Below are positions 42,567 through 51,450 of a stretch of DNA of 64,000 nt, in pieces. The translations under genes were made by a program, and so were the position numbers. The notes beneath the pieces were generated by a model that had not been told where the DNA came from, did not search any database, and saw nothing but the letters and a program-made list of their open reading frames with translations. The DNA lies in NCBI RefSeq assembly GCF_000814005.1, contig NZ_JWLK01000002.1:124001-188000 (forward strand), given 5' to 3'. This DNA comes from Ruegeria sp. ANG-S4. GTDB lineage: Bacteria > Pseudomonadota > Alphaproteobacteria > Rhodobacterales > Rhodobacteraceae. The first letter of the stretch is position 1; each line of letters begins with the position of its first letter.

Positions 42567-43802
42567 TCAGTCGGTAAGATGCGCTTTCATCCGCGCTTCG
42601 GGAAAGCAGGTGGGTGTGCGGTTTGTCGCCTCTTGCCAGCGACCGATCGAGCGGCGCGTCTTGTATCCCGGCAGACCATCGGCGCCCCCCACATCATGCC
42701 CTTGACGTTCCAGCGCTCTTTGCATCGCCGCAATGTCCGAGCGGTAGAGGCTTCCGATATCTCCCCATGGCCCCTTGAAGTCTCTGACACCAAACTGGAT
42801 GCGGTCCCCAACATGACCGACAAAAAGGGCGTATAGATCGCTGGTATTGTAGTCTTTGAGGACATAGAAATTCGGTGTGACGATGAAGGCTGGACCGTGT
42901 CGCCCTGCGGGCATCATCAAATAGCCTTCCGCCCCAAGCTCATGAGGAGGAAAGGGCTTGCCCGATACTCGGTTGATACCCATTTCAACCCAATCGCTGA
43001 TGCGGCGGCCCTGATCAGGCCCCTCAAGTGCACAGGACACCGACTGCGGCACGGCAACTTCAAAACCCCAATCACGACCTGAAACCCAACCATGCCGTGC
43101 AAGATAATTTGCGATAGACGCAATGGTGTCATCTGCCGAGCCCCAGATGTCGGCCTTTCCGTCGCCATTGCCATCCGCAGCATACTTTAGAAAGTTCGAG
43201 GGCATGAATTGCGGTTGCCCAAGCGCACCGGCCCAACTGCTTTTTAACCCGCGTGCAGGGGCATGTCCGGCCTCGGCGATCTGCAACGCTGCAATCAGTT
43301 CGTTTGTGAAATAGGGCGCTCGGGTGCTCATGAACCCTTTGGTCGCAAGAACCTGAAAAGCGTCATGGCGGATGGGTACCTGACCATACCCGCTTTCCCG
43401 TCCCCAGATAGCCAGAATGATCCGCGGGGGCACCCCGGTTTGCGCCTCAACTCGCGCCAACGTGGTGGCATGGCGTTTGGCCATTTTTCGGCCCACTGCG
43501 GTCGCGCCCTGAACTGAATTGGTGTTGAAGTAACGCCCTGGTGCCCCGAATTCAGCTTGCTTTTGGCGTTTGGGCGTTTTTGCACGCGTGCCCGGTGGAA
43601 CAAGATCCGGCAATTTCCAGTTCAGCGTCACGCCGTCGAAGGCCTGGCGCATGGTCTCTCGCGACACGCCCTCGGCACGTGCCTGAGGCCAGACCGTGTT
43701 CTGCAACCATGCCTGAAACTGCCGCTCAACCGCAGCGCGATCCTGCGCAAAGGCGGTGGTCGAAAGGATGATCAAGCCAAGAGTACAGAGAAACAAACGC
43801 AT
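42567..43802 (-). CDS. Lytic murein transglycosylase, MltB type
   Basis: 411 residues. A signal peptide (ending TTAFAQ) precedes the SLT/MltB catalytic domain with Glu136 in WGRESGYG, GALGQPQFMPS and DGNGDGKADIWG, then a C-terminal peptidoglycan-binding domain (MQRALERQGHDVGGADGLPG). It cleaves the MurNAc-GlcNAc bond with formation of the 1,6-anhydro product. It is divergent from cyoA. Confidence 0.9.
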   Translation of the reverse strand: MRLFLCTLGLIILSTTAFAQDRAAVERQFQAWLQNTVWPQARAEGVSRETMRQAFDGVTLNWKLPDLVPPGTRAKTPKRQKQAEFGAPGRYFNTNSVQGATAVGRKMAKRHATTLARVEAQTGVPPRIILAIWGRESGYGQVPIRHDAFQVLATKGFMSTRAPYFTNELIAALQIAEAGHAPARGLKSSWAGALGQPQFMPSNFLKYAADGNGDGKADIWGSADDTIASIANYLARHGWVSGRDWGFEVAVPQSVSCALEGPDQGRRISDWVEMGINRVSGKPFPPHELGAEGYLMMPAGRHGPAFIVTPNFYVLKDYNTSDLYALFVGHVGDRIQFGVRDFKGPWGDIGSLYRSDIAAMQRALERQGHDVGGADGLPGYKTRRSIGRWQEATNRTPTCFPEARMKAHLTD

Positions 43803-43863
43803 TACATTCGGTTTCGCCTGCCGACGACCTTAAGTCAACTGCTCTTGGGTTTTGGAAAAAGCC

Positions 43864-43892
43864 TTGAGAAATCTGCTGACTCTGTCGATAGT
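43864..43892 (+). promoter_or_regulatory. Promoter of the cyo operon
   Basis: TTGAGA (43864-43869), 17-base spacer, GATAGT (43887-43892): a reasonable sigma-70 match in the divergent gap between mltB and cyoA. It would place the transcript start near 43899, ahead of the chosen cyoA GTG at 43928, and excludes the upstream TTG codon at 43892 as start. Confidence 0.5.
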
Positions 43893-43927
43893 TGTCCCCA
43901 TTCGAGGGCGAAAGAGGACAGGCGGGC

Positions 43928-44890
43928 GTGCGCATTTTTGGAATGTCCCACGCGTCGGCACCAGCATTGGTAGCTGCCGCAGTTTTTCTGGCATCGGCGC
44001 AGTTCGCCGGCGCGAGCGATAGCTTCATGGACCCGCAAGGACCGATCGCCGCTGTTCAGAAAACCCATTTGATGCGCGCAACAGCGCTTATTCTTGTCGC
44101 CGTCGTTCCCGTGCTCATCCTGGTTCCTTGGATCGCGCTCAGATACCGCCGCCGAAAAGGGGGCAACGCAGCCTATCGACCGAATTGGGATTTCTCTGCC
44201 AGGCTGGAATTCATGATGTGGGGTGTTCCGGTTGTTATCGTGGCGCTGCTGTCTTTCTACCTTTGGAAAGCCACGCATCGATTGGATCCATATTCCGCAG
44301 CCTTCGGAGAAGAACCCGCCCTGCGGGTGCAGGTTGTCGGGTTGGACTGGAAATGGCTGTTCATTTACCCGGACCTCGGCATTGCAACGGTCGGAGAGTT
44401 GGGAATTCCGGTCAAGCAACAGGTGGCGATGATGCTGACCACCGATACGGTAATGCAGTCGTTTATGATCCCCGCACTGGCTGGTCAAATCTACGCCATG
44501 CCGGGCATGACCACCCAGTTGCATCTGGTGGCAGACACGCCCGAAACTATGCAGGGCGAAAACACCCAGTATAACGGTCGCGGATTTACCAAGCAGAAGT
44601 TTCAAACCCGCGCCATGCAACCGGCAGATTTCAACGATTGGGTCGAAACCGTAAGGTCGAACGGTATAAAGCTTGATCCGAATACCTACCAAACACTCGC
44701 CATGCGCACGGATCGGGATGAGGTTCAGGTGGCGTTGGGCACGTCAAGTATGCCCGCAAAGGCGTTGTACTTCACGTTGGATGACGGAGACTTGTTCCAC
44801 AGCATTCTGAACCGGTACCACAGTGGCAAACCCTTGCCGTTAGATCAGCAACCGGGAACAACGGCATACGGGCAGGAGGTGAGCCAATGA
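43928..44890 (+). CDS. cyoA: Cytochrome bo-type quinol oxidase subunit II
   Basis: 320 residues from GTG 43928 with AGAGGA upstream; ATG 43943 is an alternative. Two membrane spans follow the N-terminal signal (MRATALILVAVVPVLI, VVIVALLSFYLW). The cupredoxin domain has LDWKWLFIYPDLGIA and QSFMIPALAGQIYAMPGM and lacks CuA ligands, as in quinol oxidases. Unlike Escherichia CyoA, there is no lipobox Cys after the signal sequence. It overlaps cyoB by 4 bases. Confidence 0.9.
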   Translation: MRIFGMSHASAPALVAAAVFLASAQFAGASDSFMDPQGPIAAVQKTHLMRATALILVAVVPVLILVPWIALRYRRRKGGNAAYRPNWDFSARLEFMMWGVPVVIVALLSFYLWKATHRLDPYSAAFGEEPALRVQVVGLDWKWLFIYPDLGIATVGELGIPVKQQVAMMLTTDTVMQSFMIPALAGQIYAMPGMTTQLHLVADTPETMQGENTQYNGRGFTKQKFQTRAMQPADFNDWVETVRSNGIKLDPNTYQTLAMRTDRDEVQVALGTSSMPAKALYFTLDDGDLFHSILNRYHSGKPLPLDQQPGTTAYGQEVSQ

Positions 44891-46977
44891 CATCCGCCGA
44901 CCCCGGCTTTTTGGGCCGCCTGAGCTGGGATGCGTTTCCGGTCGCAGGCCTGATCCAGAACCCGAGCACCAACGAGATCGTCGCAAATGCCGCCGCCGCC
45001 ATCGTTTTGGTCGGAGCCGTTTCGGTCATTGGTCTGCTGAGCTGGTTTCGCCTGTGGGGGCCTTTGTGGCGCGATTGGCTGACAAGCGTCGATCACAAAA
45101 AGATAGGCATCATGTACATCGTGTTTGCCATCGTCATGCTGGCCCGCGGTGTGCTTGAGGGCGTGGTCATGCGCGCACAGCAAGCGGCAGGTCCGGGCGA
45201 AGGCTTTCTTGAACCGGAACACTTTGCCGAGCTTTTCAGCACCCATGGAACAATCATGATTTTCTTCGTTGCGGTGCCCTTCGTCTTTGGCATCGCGAAC
45301 TTCGTTGTTCCATTGATGATTGGCGCGCGCGATGTGGCTTTCCCACGTCTCAACCAGATCAGTCTTGGCCTGACGGTGTCGGCCGGCATGATGTTGATGG
45401 TGTCGCTGGTGGTTGGTCGGTTCTCGACTGGCGGTTGGACAGCCTACCCGCCCTACACCGGGGCCGCATTCAACCCCGGCGTGGGTCCGGATTATTGGAT
45501 TTGGGCAATCGTTGTATCCGGGGTCGGCACGACGCTGACCGGTATCAATTTCGCGGTGACCATTTACAAATTGCGTGCGCCAGGCATGAAGTTCATGCGG
45601 CTGCCAATGTACTGTTGGACGATCATCTGCAGCTCGATCCTGATCATTTTTGCCATGCCGCCATTGGGCGTTGCCGCCCTTTTACTGGCCGCTGACCGCT
45701 ATCTGGATTTTCATTTCTTCACGAATGACCTTGGCGGCAACATGATGAACTACGCCAATCTGTTCTGGCTATTTGGCCATCCAGAGGTCTATCTGTTGGT
45801 TCTTCCGGCATACGGTATCTATTCGGAAATCTTCGCTACGTTCTCGGCCAAACGTCTGTACGGATACAACTCGCTGGTCATTGCCACGATGTCGATTGCT
45901 GTGCTTTCGTTCACGGTCTGGCTGCACCATTTCTTCACGATGGGCCAAAGCGCGCTGATCAATGCTGTGTTTGGGATAGCAACCATGCTGATTGCGATTC
46001 CCACGGGTGTTAAGGTCTATGACTGGATGGCAACGCTGTGGCGCGGGCGCATCCGGTTTTCGGTTCCGATGCTCTACGGTCTGGCATTTCTCATGCTATT
46101 TGTGATTGGCGGGCTGAGCGGCGTGATCCTGGCCAATCCAACTGTTGACTATCAGGTCCACAACACCCTGTTCCTGGTAGCACATTTTCATAATGTACTG
46201 TTGCCCGGTGTGTTGTTCGGCCTGTTGGCTGCCTACAACTATTGGTTTCCAAAGGCCTTTGGATTCCGCCTGAACGAGGGCTGGGGCCGTGTCACGGTCG
46301 CGCTTTGGACCGTTGGCTTCATGCTGACGTTCATGCCTCTGTATTTCGTCGGCCTGATGGGCATGCCCCGCCGGTCCTACAGCTGGGAAGACCCGAGCTT
46401 CCATCCTTTCATGATCGTTGCCGTATTGGGTGCCTTGGTCATCCTGTGTGCGCTTCTGTCCGTTCTGGTGCAATTGTGGGTCAGCATTCGCGATCGCGAG
46501 AAGACACGCGTACTGGTTGGCGATCCGTGGGATGGCCGAACGCTGGAATGGTCAATTCCGGCGCCCCCACCGCCCTATAACTTTGCGATCATCCCGCAAG
46601 TAACAGATCGCGATGATTTTGCGGCGAGAAAACAGCGTGGTGAGGCTTACCCCACGCCGCAGTCATACGAAGACATCGAAATGCCGCGCAACACAGGGAT
46701 CGGTTTCATCTTGTGTGTTTCCAGCGGTGTTTGGATGTTTGCGTTGGTCTGGTGGATCTGGTGGTTGGCCATTTTGATGACCGTGATGATGCTGTTGGCC
46801 GTTATCGTTTGGAGTTTTGATACCAGTACAGAAATCATCATTCCGGCCGAAGAAGTTCGTAAGGACCACGAGGCGTGGTTGGATCAGGTGCACAGCGCCC
46901 AAGCAGTGGACCGTGATTACGAAGCTTCCACGGAAAATCAGGGCCTTGCCCGTCCGGATCTGGAGGCCGTTACATGA
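44887..46977 (+). CDS. cyoB: Cytochrome bo-type quinol oxidase subunit I
   Basis: 696 residues, with the haem-copper oxidase core: HGTIMIFF (haem ligand region), HPEVYLLVLPAYGIYSE (CuB His-Tyr region), WLHHFFTMGQ and the later VAHFHNVLLPG His pair. About 15 membrane spans. The N-terminal part (SVDHKKIGIMYIVFA) and long C-terminus are typical of CyoB. It reduces O2 and pumps protons using ubiquinol. Confidence 0.95.
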   Translation: MTSADPGFLGRLSWDAFPVAGLIQNPSTNEIVANAAAAIVLVGAVSVIGLLSWFRLWGPLWRDWLTSVDHKKIGIMYIVFAIVMLARGVLEGVVMRAQQAAGPGEGFLEPEHFAELFSTHGTIMIFFVAVPFVFGIANFVVPLMIGARDVAFPRLNQISLGLTVSAGMMLMVSLVVGRFSTGGWTAYPPYTGAAFNPGVGPDYWIWAIVVSGVGTTLTGINFAVTIYKLRAPGMKFMRLPMYCWTIICSSILIIFAMPPLGVAALLLAADRYLDFHFFTNDLGGNMMNYANLFWLFGHPEVYLLVLPAYGIYSEIFATFSAKRLYGYNSLVIATMSIAVLSFTVWLHHFFTMGQSALINAVFGIATMLIAIPTGVKVYDWMATLWRGRIRFSVPMLYGLAFLMLFVIGGLSGVILANPTVDYQVHNTLFLVAHFHNVLLPGVLFGLLAAYNYWFPKAFGFRLNEGWGRVTVALWTVGFMLTFMPLYFVGLMGMPRRSYSWEDPSFHPFMIVAVLGALVILCALLSVLVQLWVSIRDREKTRVLVGDPWDGRTLEWSIPAPPPPYNFAIIPQVTDRDDFAARKQRGEAYPTPQSYEDIEMPRNTGIGFILCVSSGVWMFALVWWIWWLAILMTVMMLLAVIVWSFDTSTEIIIPAEEVRKDHEAWLDQVHSAQAVDRDYEASTENQGLARPDLEAVT

Positions 46978-47606
46978 GGCGTGCGCCGTCCCATAGCTAT
47001 CCGGGTCTGAACCTTGGCGAAGATCACGCCAGTGCCCATAAGTTTACCGAGGTCGTCACGTTCGGGTTTTGGGTCTTTTTGATGAGCGATCTGGTCTATT
47101 TCGGCCTGATGTTCGCCATCTACATCACTATGATCGACGCGCAGGCAGGCGGACCTGGCCCACATGAGCTGTTCGATCTGAAAAGCATCTTCGCCCAGAC
47201 CCTGATCCTGCTGACCAGCAGTCTTACAGTTGGACTGGCGATGCTAGCGCTGAAATACAACCTGCCGCGCGGGCGCATCGTGTTGTGGTTTGGCGTCACG
47301 CTGATACTGGGCCTGAGCTTTCTGGTGCTGGAAATTCGAGACTTCATGGCAATGGCAGAAAAGGGCGGGATCCCGCAGCGCAGCGGTTTTCTGTCGGCTT
47401 TTTACGGCTTGGTCCCCCTGCACGGGCTTCACGTCGCAGCAGGCTGCTTGTGGCTTGTCGTTTTGGGCATTCAACTTCGGGTCATGGGCCTTACCGACCT
47501 GATCATGTCGCGGGTCGTGCGGTTGGCTCTTTTCTGGCACTTCCTGGACCTGATCTGGATCGGGATCATCACCATCGTGTATTTCGGAGGGCTGAGCTAT
47601 GGATAG
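46974..47606 (+). CDS. cyoC: Cytochrome bo-type quinol oxidase subunit III
   Basis: 210 residues, about five membrane spans (FGFWVFLMSDLVYFGLMFAI, LLTSSLTVGLAMLAL, GFLSAFYGLVPLHGLHVAAG). It overlaps cyoB by 4 bases and cyoD by 8, as in the standard cyoABCD order. Confidence 0.93.
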   Translation: MRRAPSHSYPGLNLGEDHASAHKFTEVVTFGFWVFLMSDLVYFGLMFAIYITMIDAQAGGPGPHELFDLKSIFAQTLILLTSSLTVGLAMLALKYNLPRGRIVLWFGVTLILGLSFLVLEIRDFMAMAEKGGIPQRSGFLSAFYGLVPLHGLHVAAGCLWLVVLGIQLRVMGLTDLIMSRVVRLALFWHFLDLIWIGIITIVYFGGLSYG

Positions 47607-47925
47607 ACGCACCGAATTGCACCGGCGAGAACGGCGCCGTTATGTTATCGGGTATGGCGGGTCGCTTCTGCTGACCCTGGCTGTGTTCTCCATCGCCTAT
47701 ATCTACGGCATTCAAAGACCCGGCGTGTTCTTTTCGATCGGTCTGTTGGGTCTGGTGCAACTGGTCGTACAACTGGTTTACTTCCTGCATATCGATCGTC
47801 GCCGCAGCAGCCGGGAAGATCTGGATTTGATCCTGTTTTCGACTTTGGTGCTTTTGATTATCATCGGCGGCACCGTTTGGATTTTGGGGAATCTCGCGAT
47901 GCGGATGCACATGCACGCCATGTGA
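47599..47925 (+). CDS. cyoD: Cytochrome bo-type quinol oxidase subunit IV
   Basis: 108 residues with three membrane spans (YVIGYGGSLLLTLAVFSIAY, FFSIGLLGLVQLVVQLVYFLHI, LILFSTLVLLIIIGGTVWIL). It assists assembly of the oxidase. It closes the cyo operon; the next gene begins 36 bases on. Confidence 0.9.
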   Translation: MDRRTELHRRERRRYVIGYGGSLLLTLAVFSIAYIYGIQRPGVFFSIGLLGLVQLVVQLVYFLHIDRRRSSREDLDLILFSTLVLLIIIGGTVWILGNLAMRMHMHAM

Positions 47926-47961
47926 CGTCCCCGGGCTGCCAAATCGGAAAGGAAACCGTCC

Positions 47962-48945
47962 ATGAAGTCGATTAAGGCGATAGCAGCGGTTGCGATCCTT
48001 GCGGCTATTACGGTTGGGCTGTTGTTGTTTTGGCGCCATCAAGAGCGGTATCCATCAACGCAGGATGCGTATATTGGTGCGAACATCATCTATGTCGCAC
48101 CACAGGTGACAGGGCAGGTTTCCGATGTGAAGGTGGTCGAAAACCAGCCCGTCAAAGCCGGCGATTTACTCTTCACCATTGATAAAACGCAATTCAAGGC
48201 CTCGGTCGATCAGGCCCAAGCCAATCTCGATAACGCTGTCCAACAAGCCAAGTCCTTTTCCAATCAAATACCAGCAGCTCAGGCAGTCGTCGAAAGCGCG
48301 ACGTCTTCATTTGAAACCGCGCAAAGCAATCTGGAACGCGCCAGAGCGTTATTCTCGGATGGTGATCTGGCGCAGGCATCGTTGGATCAAACCAAGTCTG
48401 AGTTCGCGCAGGCTTCGGCAAGGCTGACTACCAGCAAATCGGAACTGGCCGCGTTACAAAGCGGGTTGGAAGCCCGGCAGGACAGCGTTCTTGCGTCCAA
48501 GGCCGCACTGGAAATTGCACAGGCTGATCTGGCTTGGACAGATGTTTATGCGTCGGCGGACGGCTGGGTCGCCAATCTGACGCTGCGCCCCGGATCGTCG
48601 GTGTCGGCAAACGCCCCGCAATTTTCCATTGTCGAGTCTTCGGACTGGTGGGTTGATGCGAACTTCAAGGAAACCTCTCTGCCACGAATACGCCCCGGCC
48701 AGCCTGTAACAGTGCAGGTCGATATGTTGCCGGGCACCAAGCTGACAGGCCGGGTTGCATCCATCGGGCGGGGGTCGGGGGATACCTTTTCCCTTCTGCC
48801 TGCCGAAAATTCCAGCGGCAACTGGGTAAAAGTCACGCGTCGATTCCCTGTTCGAGTTGAGCTTGATCCAACCGACGCACCGCTCCGTGTCGGTGGCAGC
48901 AGCAGGGTCGTCGTCGATACCACGTCATCTCAGGCTGAAAAATGA
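47962..48945 (+). CDS. HlyD/EmrA-type efflux adaptor
   Basis: 327 residues, with GGAAAGGAAA before the ATG. One N-terminal membrane span (about 5-24) and a biotinyl-lipoyl-like half (VAPQVTGQVSDVKVVENQPVKAGDLLF) split by a coiled coil with Gln/Ala repeats, then SADGWVANLTLRPG. Membrane fusion protein for the downstream MFS pump (4-base overlap). No regulator next to it. Confidence 0.88.
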   Translation: MKSIKAIAAVAILAAITVGLLLFWRHQERYPSTQDAYIGANIIYVAPQVTGQVSDVKVVENQPVKAGDLLFTIDKTQFKASVDQAQANLDNAVQQAKSFSNQIPAAQAVVESATSSFETAQSNLERARALFSDGDLAQASLDQTKSEFAQASARLTTSKSELAALQSGLEARQDSVLASKAALEIAQADLAWTDVYASADGWVANLTLRPGSSVSANAPQFSIVESSDWWVDANFKETSLPRIRPGQPVTVQVDMLPGTKLTGRVASIGRGSGDTFSLLPAENSSGNWVKVTRRFPVRVELDPTDAPLRVGGSSRVVVDTTSSQAEK

Positions 48946-50465
48946 CGCCAATCGCGGCCAGCCGCGTCAATCCGGTGATCGTTGTTGCCGTCGTGCTCAG
49001 CGCCATATTGGAGGTTCTGGATAGCACGATTGTAAACGTAGCTTTGCCGCACATTCAGGCGGCATTTGGGGCAACGACGGATCAGGCGACCTGGATTCTG
49101 ACCAGCTACATCGTCTCGGCGGTGGTGATCATGCCGCTTACAGGTTTTGTTGCGCGCCGCGTCGGACGTCGCCGTTTGATACTGACCGCCGTTACCGGCT
49201 TTGCCTCCATGTCCACCCTTTGTGGATTGTCTTGGAGCCTTGAAACGATTGTCGTGTTCCGACTGGCCCAAGGTATGTTCGGCGCGTTCCTGATCCCGCT
49301 GTCTCAGTCCATCCTCTTCGATGCCTTCCCTCGCGAAAAACGGGGTCAGGCAATGGCTGTTTTTGGCCTTGGCGTTGTGGTCGCACCCGTTCTGGGTCCA
49401 ACCGTTGGCGCAATCCTGACCGAGTATTTTTCTTGGAGGATGGTTTTCTTCGTCAACCTTCCGGTTGCGGCCATGGCACTTTTGCTGCTGGCAGGGGAGT
49501 TGCCGGACGATAAGACCGAAAACGTCGTTATCGACTGGAAAGGCCTTGCGCTGCTGGCCATCGGAATAGGCTGTCTGCAGTATATTCTGGATCAGGGTGA
49601 GACGCTGGATTGGTTGTCTTCGCGGGTTATCCAAGCCGCTTTGCTCGCTTCTGTTCTGGGCGCGGTTGGTTTCATTTACCACGCGTTGACATCGAAAAAC
49701 CCCGTGGTTGATCTTCGGTTTTTTGCCGACCGAAACTTTGCGTTGTGCAACCTGATAATCGCGGGTTTTGCGATTTCGTTGTTCGGGGGTATCGCGATCC
49801 TGCCCACATTCGTCCAGTCGCTGCTGGATTATCCCGTGATCGAATCCGGGCATTTGTTCATTCCGCGCGGGATCGCTGCCGGAATCTCGATGGTCGGCAC
49901 CGGCGCTGTTCTCGTCAATCGCTTTGATCCGCGGGTGCTGGCCGGCATCGGGATGCTTTTGACTGCGGTCAGCAACTTTATGATCGGCACGCTAAACCTG
50001 GATGCTGGGTTCTGGCAGTTGGCATGGCCGGGGGCAGTCAGCGGCCTTGGCATGGGATTGGTTTTTGTGCCCATGTCCATTCTGGCATTCGAAAGCATCA
50101 GCAAGACGCGTCAGGACGAAGCGTCGGGCCTGTTCAACGTGACACGGCAACTGGGGTCATCAGTGGGGATTTCGCTGGTTGGCACTTGGGTCGTGCGTGG
50201 GTTGCAGACCAATACGGCAGCCCTCAGCCAAAACGTAACACCCTATAACCCGGCGGCGCAGGCCTACCTGCAACCGCTTGGCTTGACGCCCGATAGTGCT
50301 CAAGGCGCGGCTGTTCTTGCACAGGAAATCCATCGACAGGCTGAGATGATCTCATATCTGACGGTGTTCAATAATCTTGGGTTGTTGGCGCTGGCGACCA
50401 TACCGCTGCTGTTCTTCTGCAAGGCGCCCAAAACGGCCCCGCAATCAACTGCTGCGGCGCGCTAG
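48942..50465 (+). CDS. DHA2-family MFS efflux pump, EmrB type
   Basis: 507 residues with 14 membrane spans. It has the family start LDSTIVNVALPHIQAAFGA, motif A-like FVARRVGRRRLIL and motif C region LGPTVGAIL.EYFSWR. It exports hydrophobic drugs or metabolites with the upstream adaptor. It ends convergent with crcB (4-base overlap). Confidence 0.9.
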   Translation: MTPIAASRVNPVIVVAVVLSAILEVLDSTIVNVALPHIQAAFGATTDQATWILTSYIVSAVVIMPLTGFVARRVGRRRLILTAVTGFASMSTLCGLSWSLETIVVFRLAQGMFGAFLIPLSQSILFDAFPREKRGQAMAVFGLGVVVAPVLGPTVGAILTEYFSWRMVFFVNLPVAAMALLLLAGELPDDKTENVVIDWKGLALLAIGIGCLQYILDQGETLDWLSSRVIQAALLASVLGAVGFIYHALTSKNPVVDLRFFADRNFALCNLIIAGFAISLFGGIAILPTFVQSLLDYPVIESGHLFIPRGIAAGISMVGTGAVLVNRFDPRVLAGIGMLLTAVSNFMIGTLNLDAGFWQLAWPGAVSGLGMGLVFVPMSILAFESISKTRQDEASGLFNVTRQLGSSVGISLVGTWVVRGLQTNTAALSQNVTPYNPAAQAYLQPLGLTPDSAQGAAVLAQEIHRQAEMISYLTVFNNLGLLALATIPLLFFCKAPKTAPQSTAAAR

Positions 50466-50824
50466 GCGGCAAGCGTCAACCCCAGCCACAGGGCAAGCCA
50501 GCACAGCGCCACGCTCAGCAGGATGTTCCCGGCTGCCAGCGCGACGGAGCGGTTTCGCTGCAGCTCCAGCGACTGATAGGCAAAGCTGGAAAACGTGGTG
50601 AACCCGCCACAAAAGCCAAAGACAAGGCGTCTTTCTTCTTCCCCCATTTCGACAGGTCCGCCCAAAAATCCGATCCAAAGACCCAATAGCAAACTGCCCA
50701 AAACGTTCACGATTAGCGTGGAAATCGGAAGATCATGCGTGACGCGTCTGGAAATCCAGTGGCGCATGACCGCGCCAAGGCCACCACCCAGCCCGAACAT
50801 TGCATGAAGGTACAGGTCCGTCAT
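50462..50824 (-). CDS. crcB: CrcB/FluC fluoride channel subunit
   Basis: 120 residues from ATG 50824, which overlaps the first crcB stop by 4 bases. Four membrane spans; GGGLGAVMRHW, NVLGSLLLG (pore Asn) and GFCGGFTTFSSF (the family's GxxGGxTTFSTF-type motif). Fluoride channels are dual-topology dimers; with an unequal neighbour copy a heterodimer is likely. Confidence 0.9.
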   Translation of the reverse strand: MTDLYLHAMFGLGGGLGAVMRHWISRRVTHDLPISTLIVNVLGSLLLGLWIGFLGGPVEMGEEERRLVFGFCGGFTTFSSFAYQSLELQRNRSVALAAGNILLSVALCWLALWLGLTLAA

Positions 50825-51258
50825 CTTTTGGATCTTTCGCCGTGGACCCTGCGACCGATTGCTTCGCCAAGGATAGCTGCCCCAAGCCCAAAGACTATTT
50901 CGGCAACAACTGCGCCGGATACCAGCCATCCGCTGGACAATGCCAGCCGCTCCAACTCGGCCACAAACGAAGAAAAGGTCGAAAGACCGCCGCAGAAACC
51001 CACGGCGCCAAGATGCAGAACATGGGCATGCACCTTGTTTCGGATCGCATAGAGCCAGCCCAAAACAAAGCAAGCGGCGACGTTTATGCCGAATGTCGCG
51101 GTCAGATAGGGAAAGCCGGGAATATCAAGTGCAAGCGCCTCGCGCAGCAAAGACCCGGTCGCGCCGCCCACAAAGACGGCACCATACATCAGGGCGCGGT
51201 GCCCGACAGCGGGCGCTGAATTTGCCACGTCGTTGGTTCCTGCTCTGGCTGCGATCAA
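50821..51258 (-). CDS. crcB: CrcB/FluC fluoride channel subunit, second copy
   Basis: 145 residues with GGATGSLLREAL, NVAACFVLGW (pore Asn) and GFCGGLSTFSSF. A longer N-terminus than the other copy. No fluoride riboswitch signature is seen upstream (51259-51345). Confidence 0.9.
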   Translation of the reverse strand: MIAARAGTNDVANSAPAVGHRALMYGAVFVGGATGSLLREALALDIPGFPYLTATFGINVAACFVLGWLYAIRNKVHAHVLHLGAVGFCGGLSTFSSFVAELERLALSSGWLVSGAVVAEIVFGLGAAILGEAIGRRVHGERSKR

Positions 51259-51450
51259 CCCGGCATATCGTTACCCCCCATTTGGATCAACCGGTTGGCA
51301 ACAGTTTGCGTCGCGCTTTGTTGAGCGCTTTGAAAGGACAAATGCTTGCACTCAAACGGCAATCTGTTTCACCTTAAAGCAAAGCGCGGGGTTGCTTTGC
51401 CCAACGCAACCAGGCCCCGCCGAAATTGGCGGCACCCAAGGAGATCAGGA

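Noticed and set aside
51259-51345. Fluoride riboswitch before the crcB pair
   Set aside because: The expected GGCGATGG-type start and conserved pseudoknot segments are not seen.
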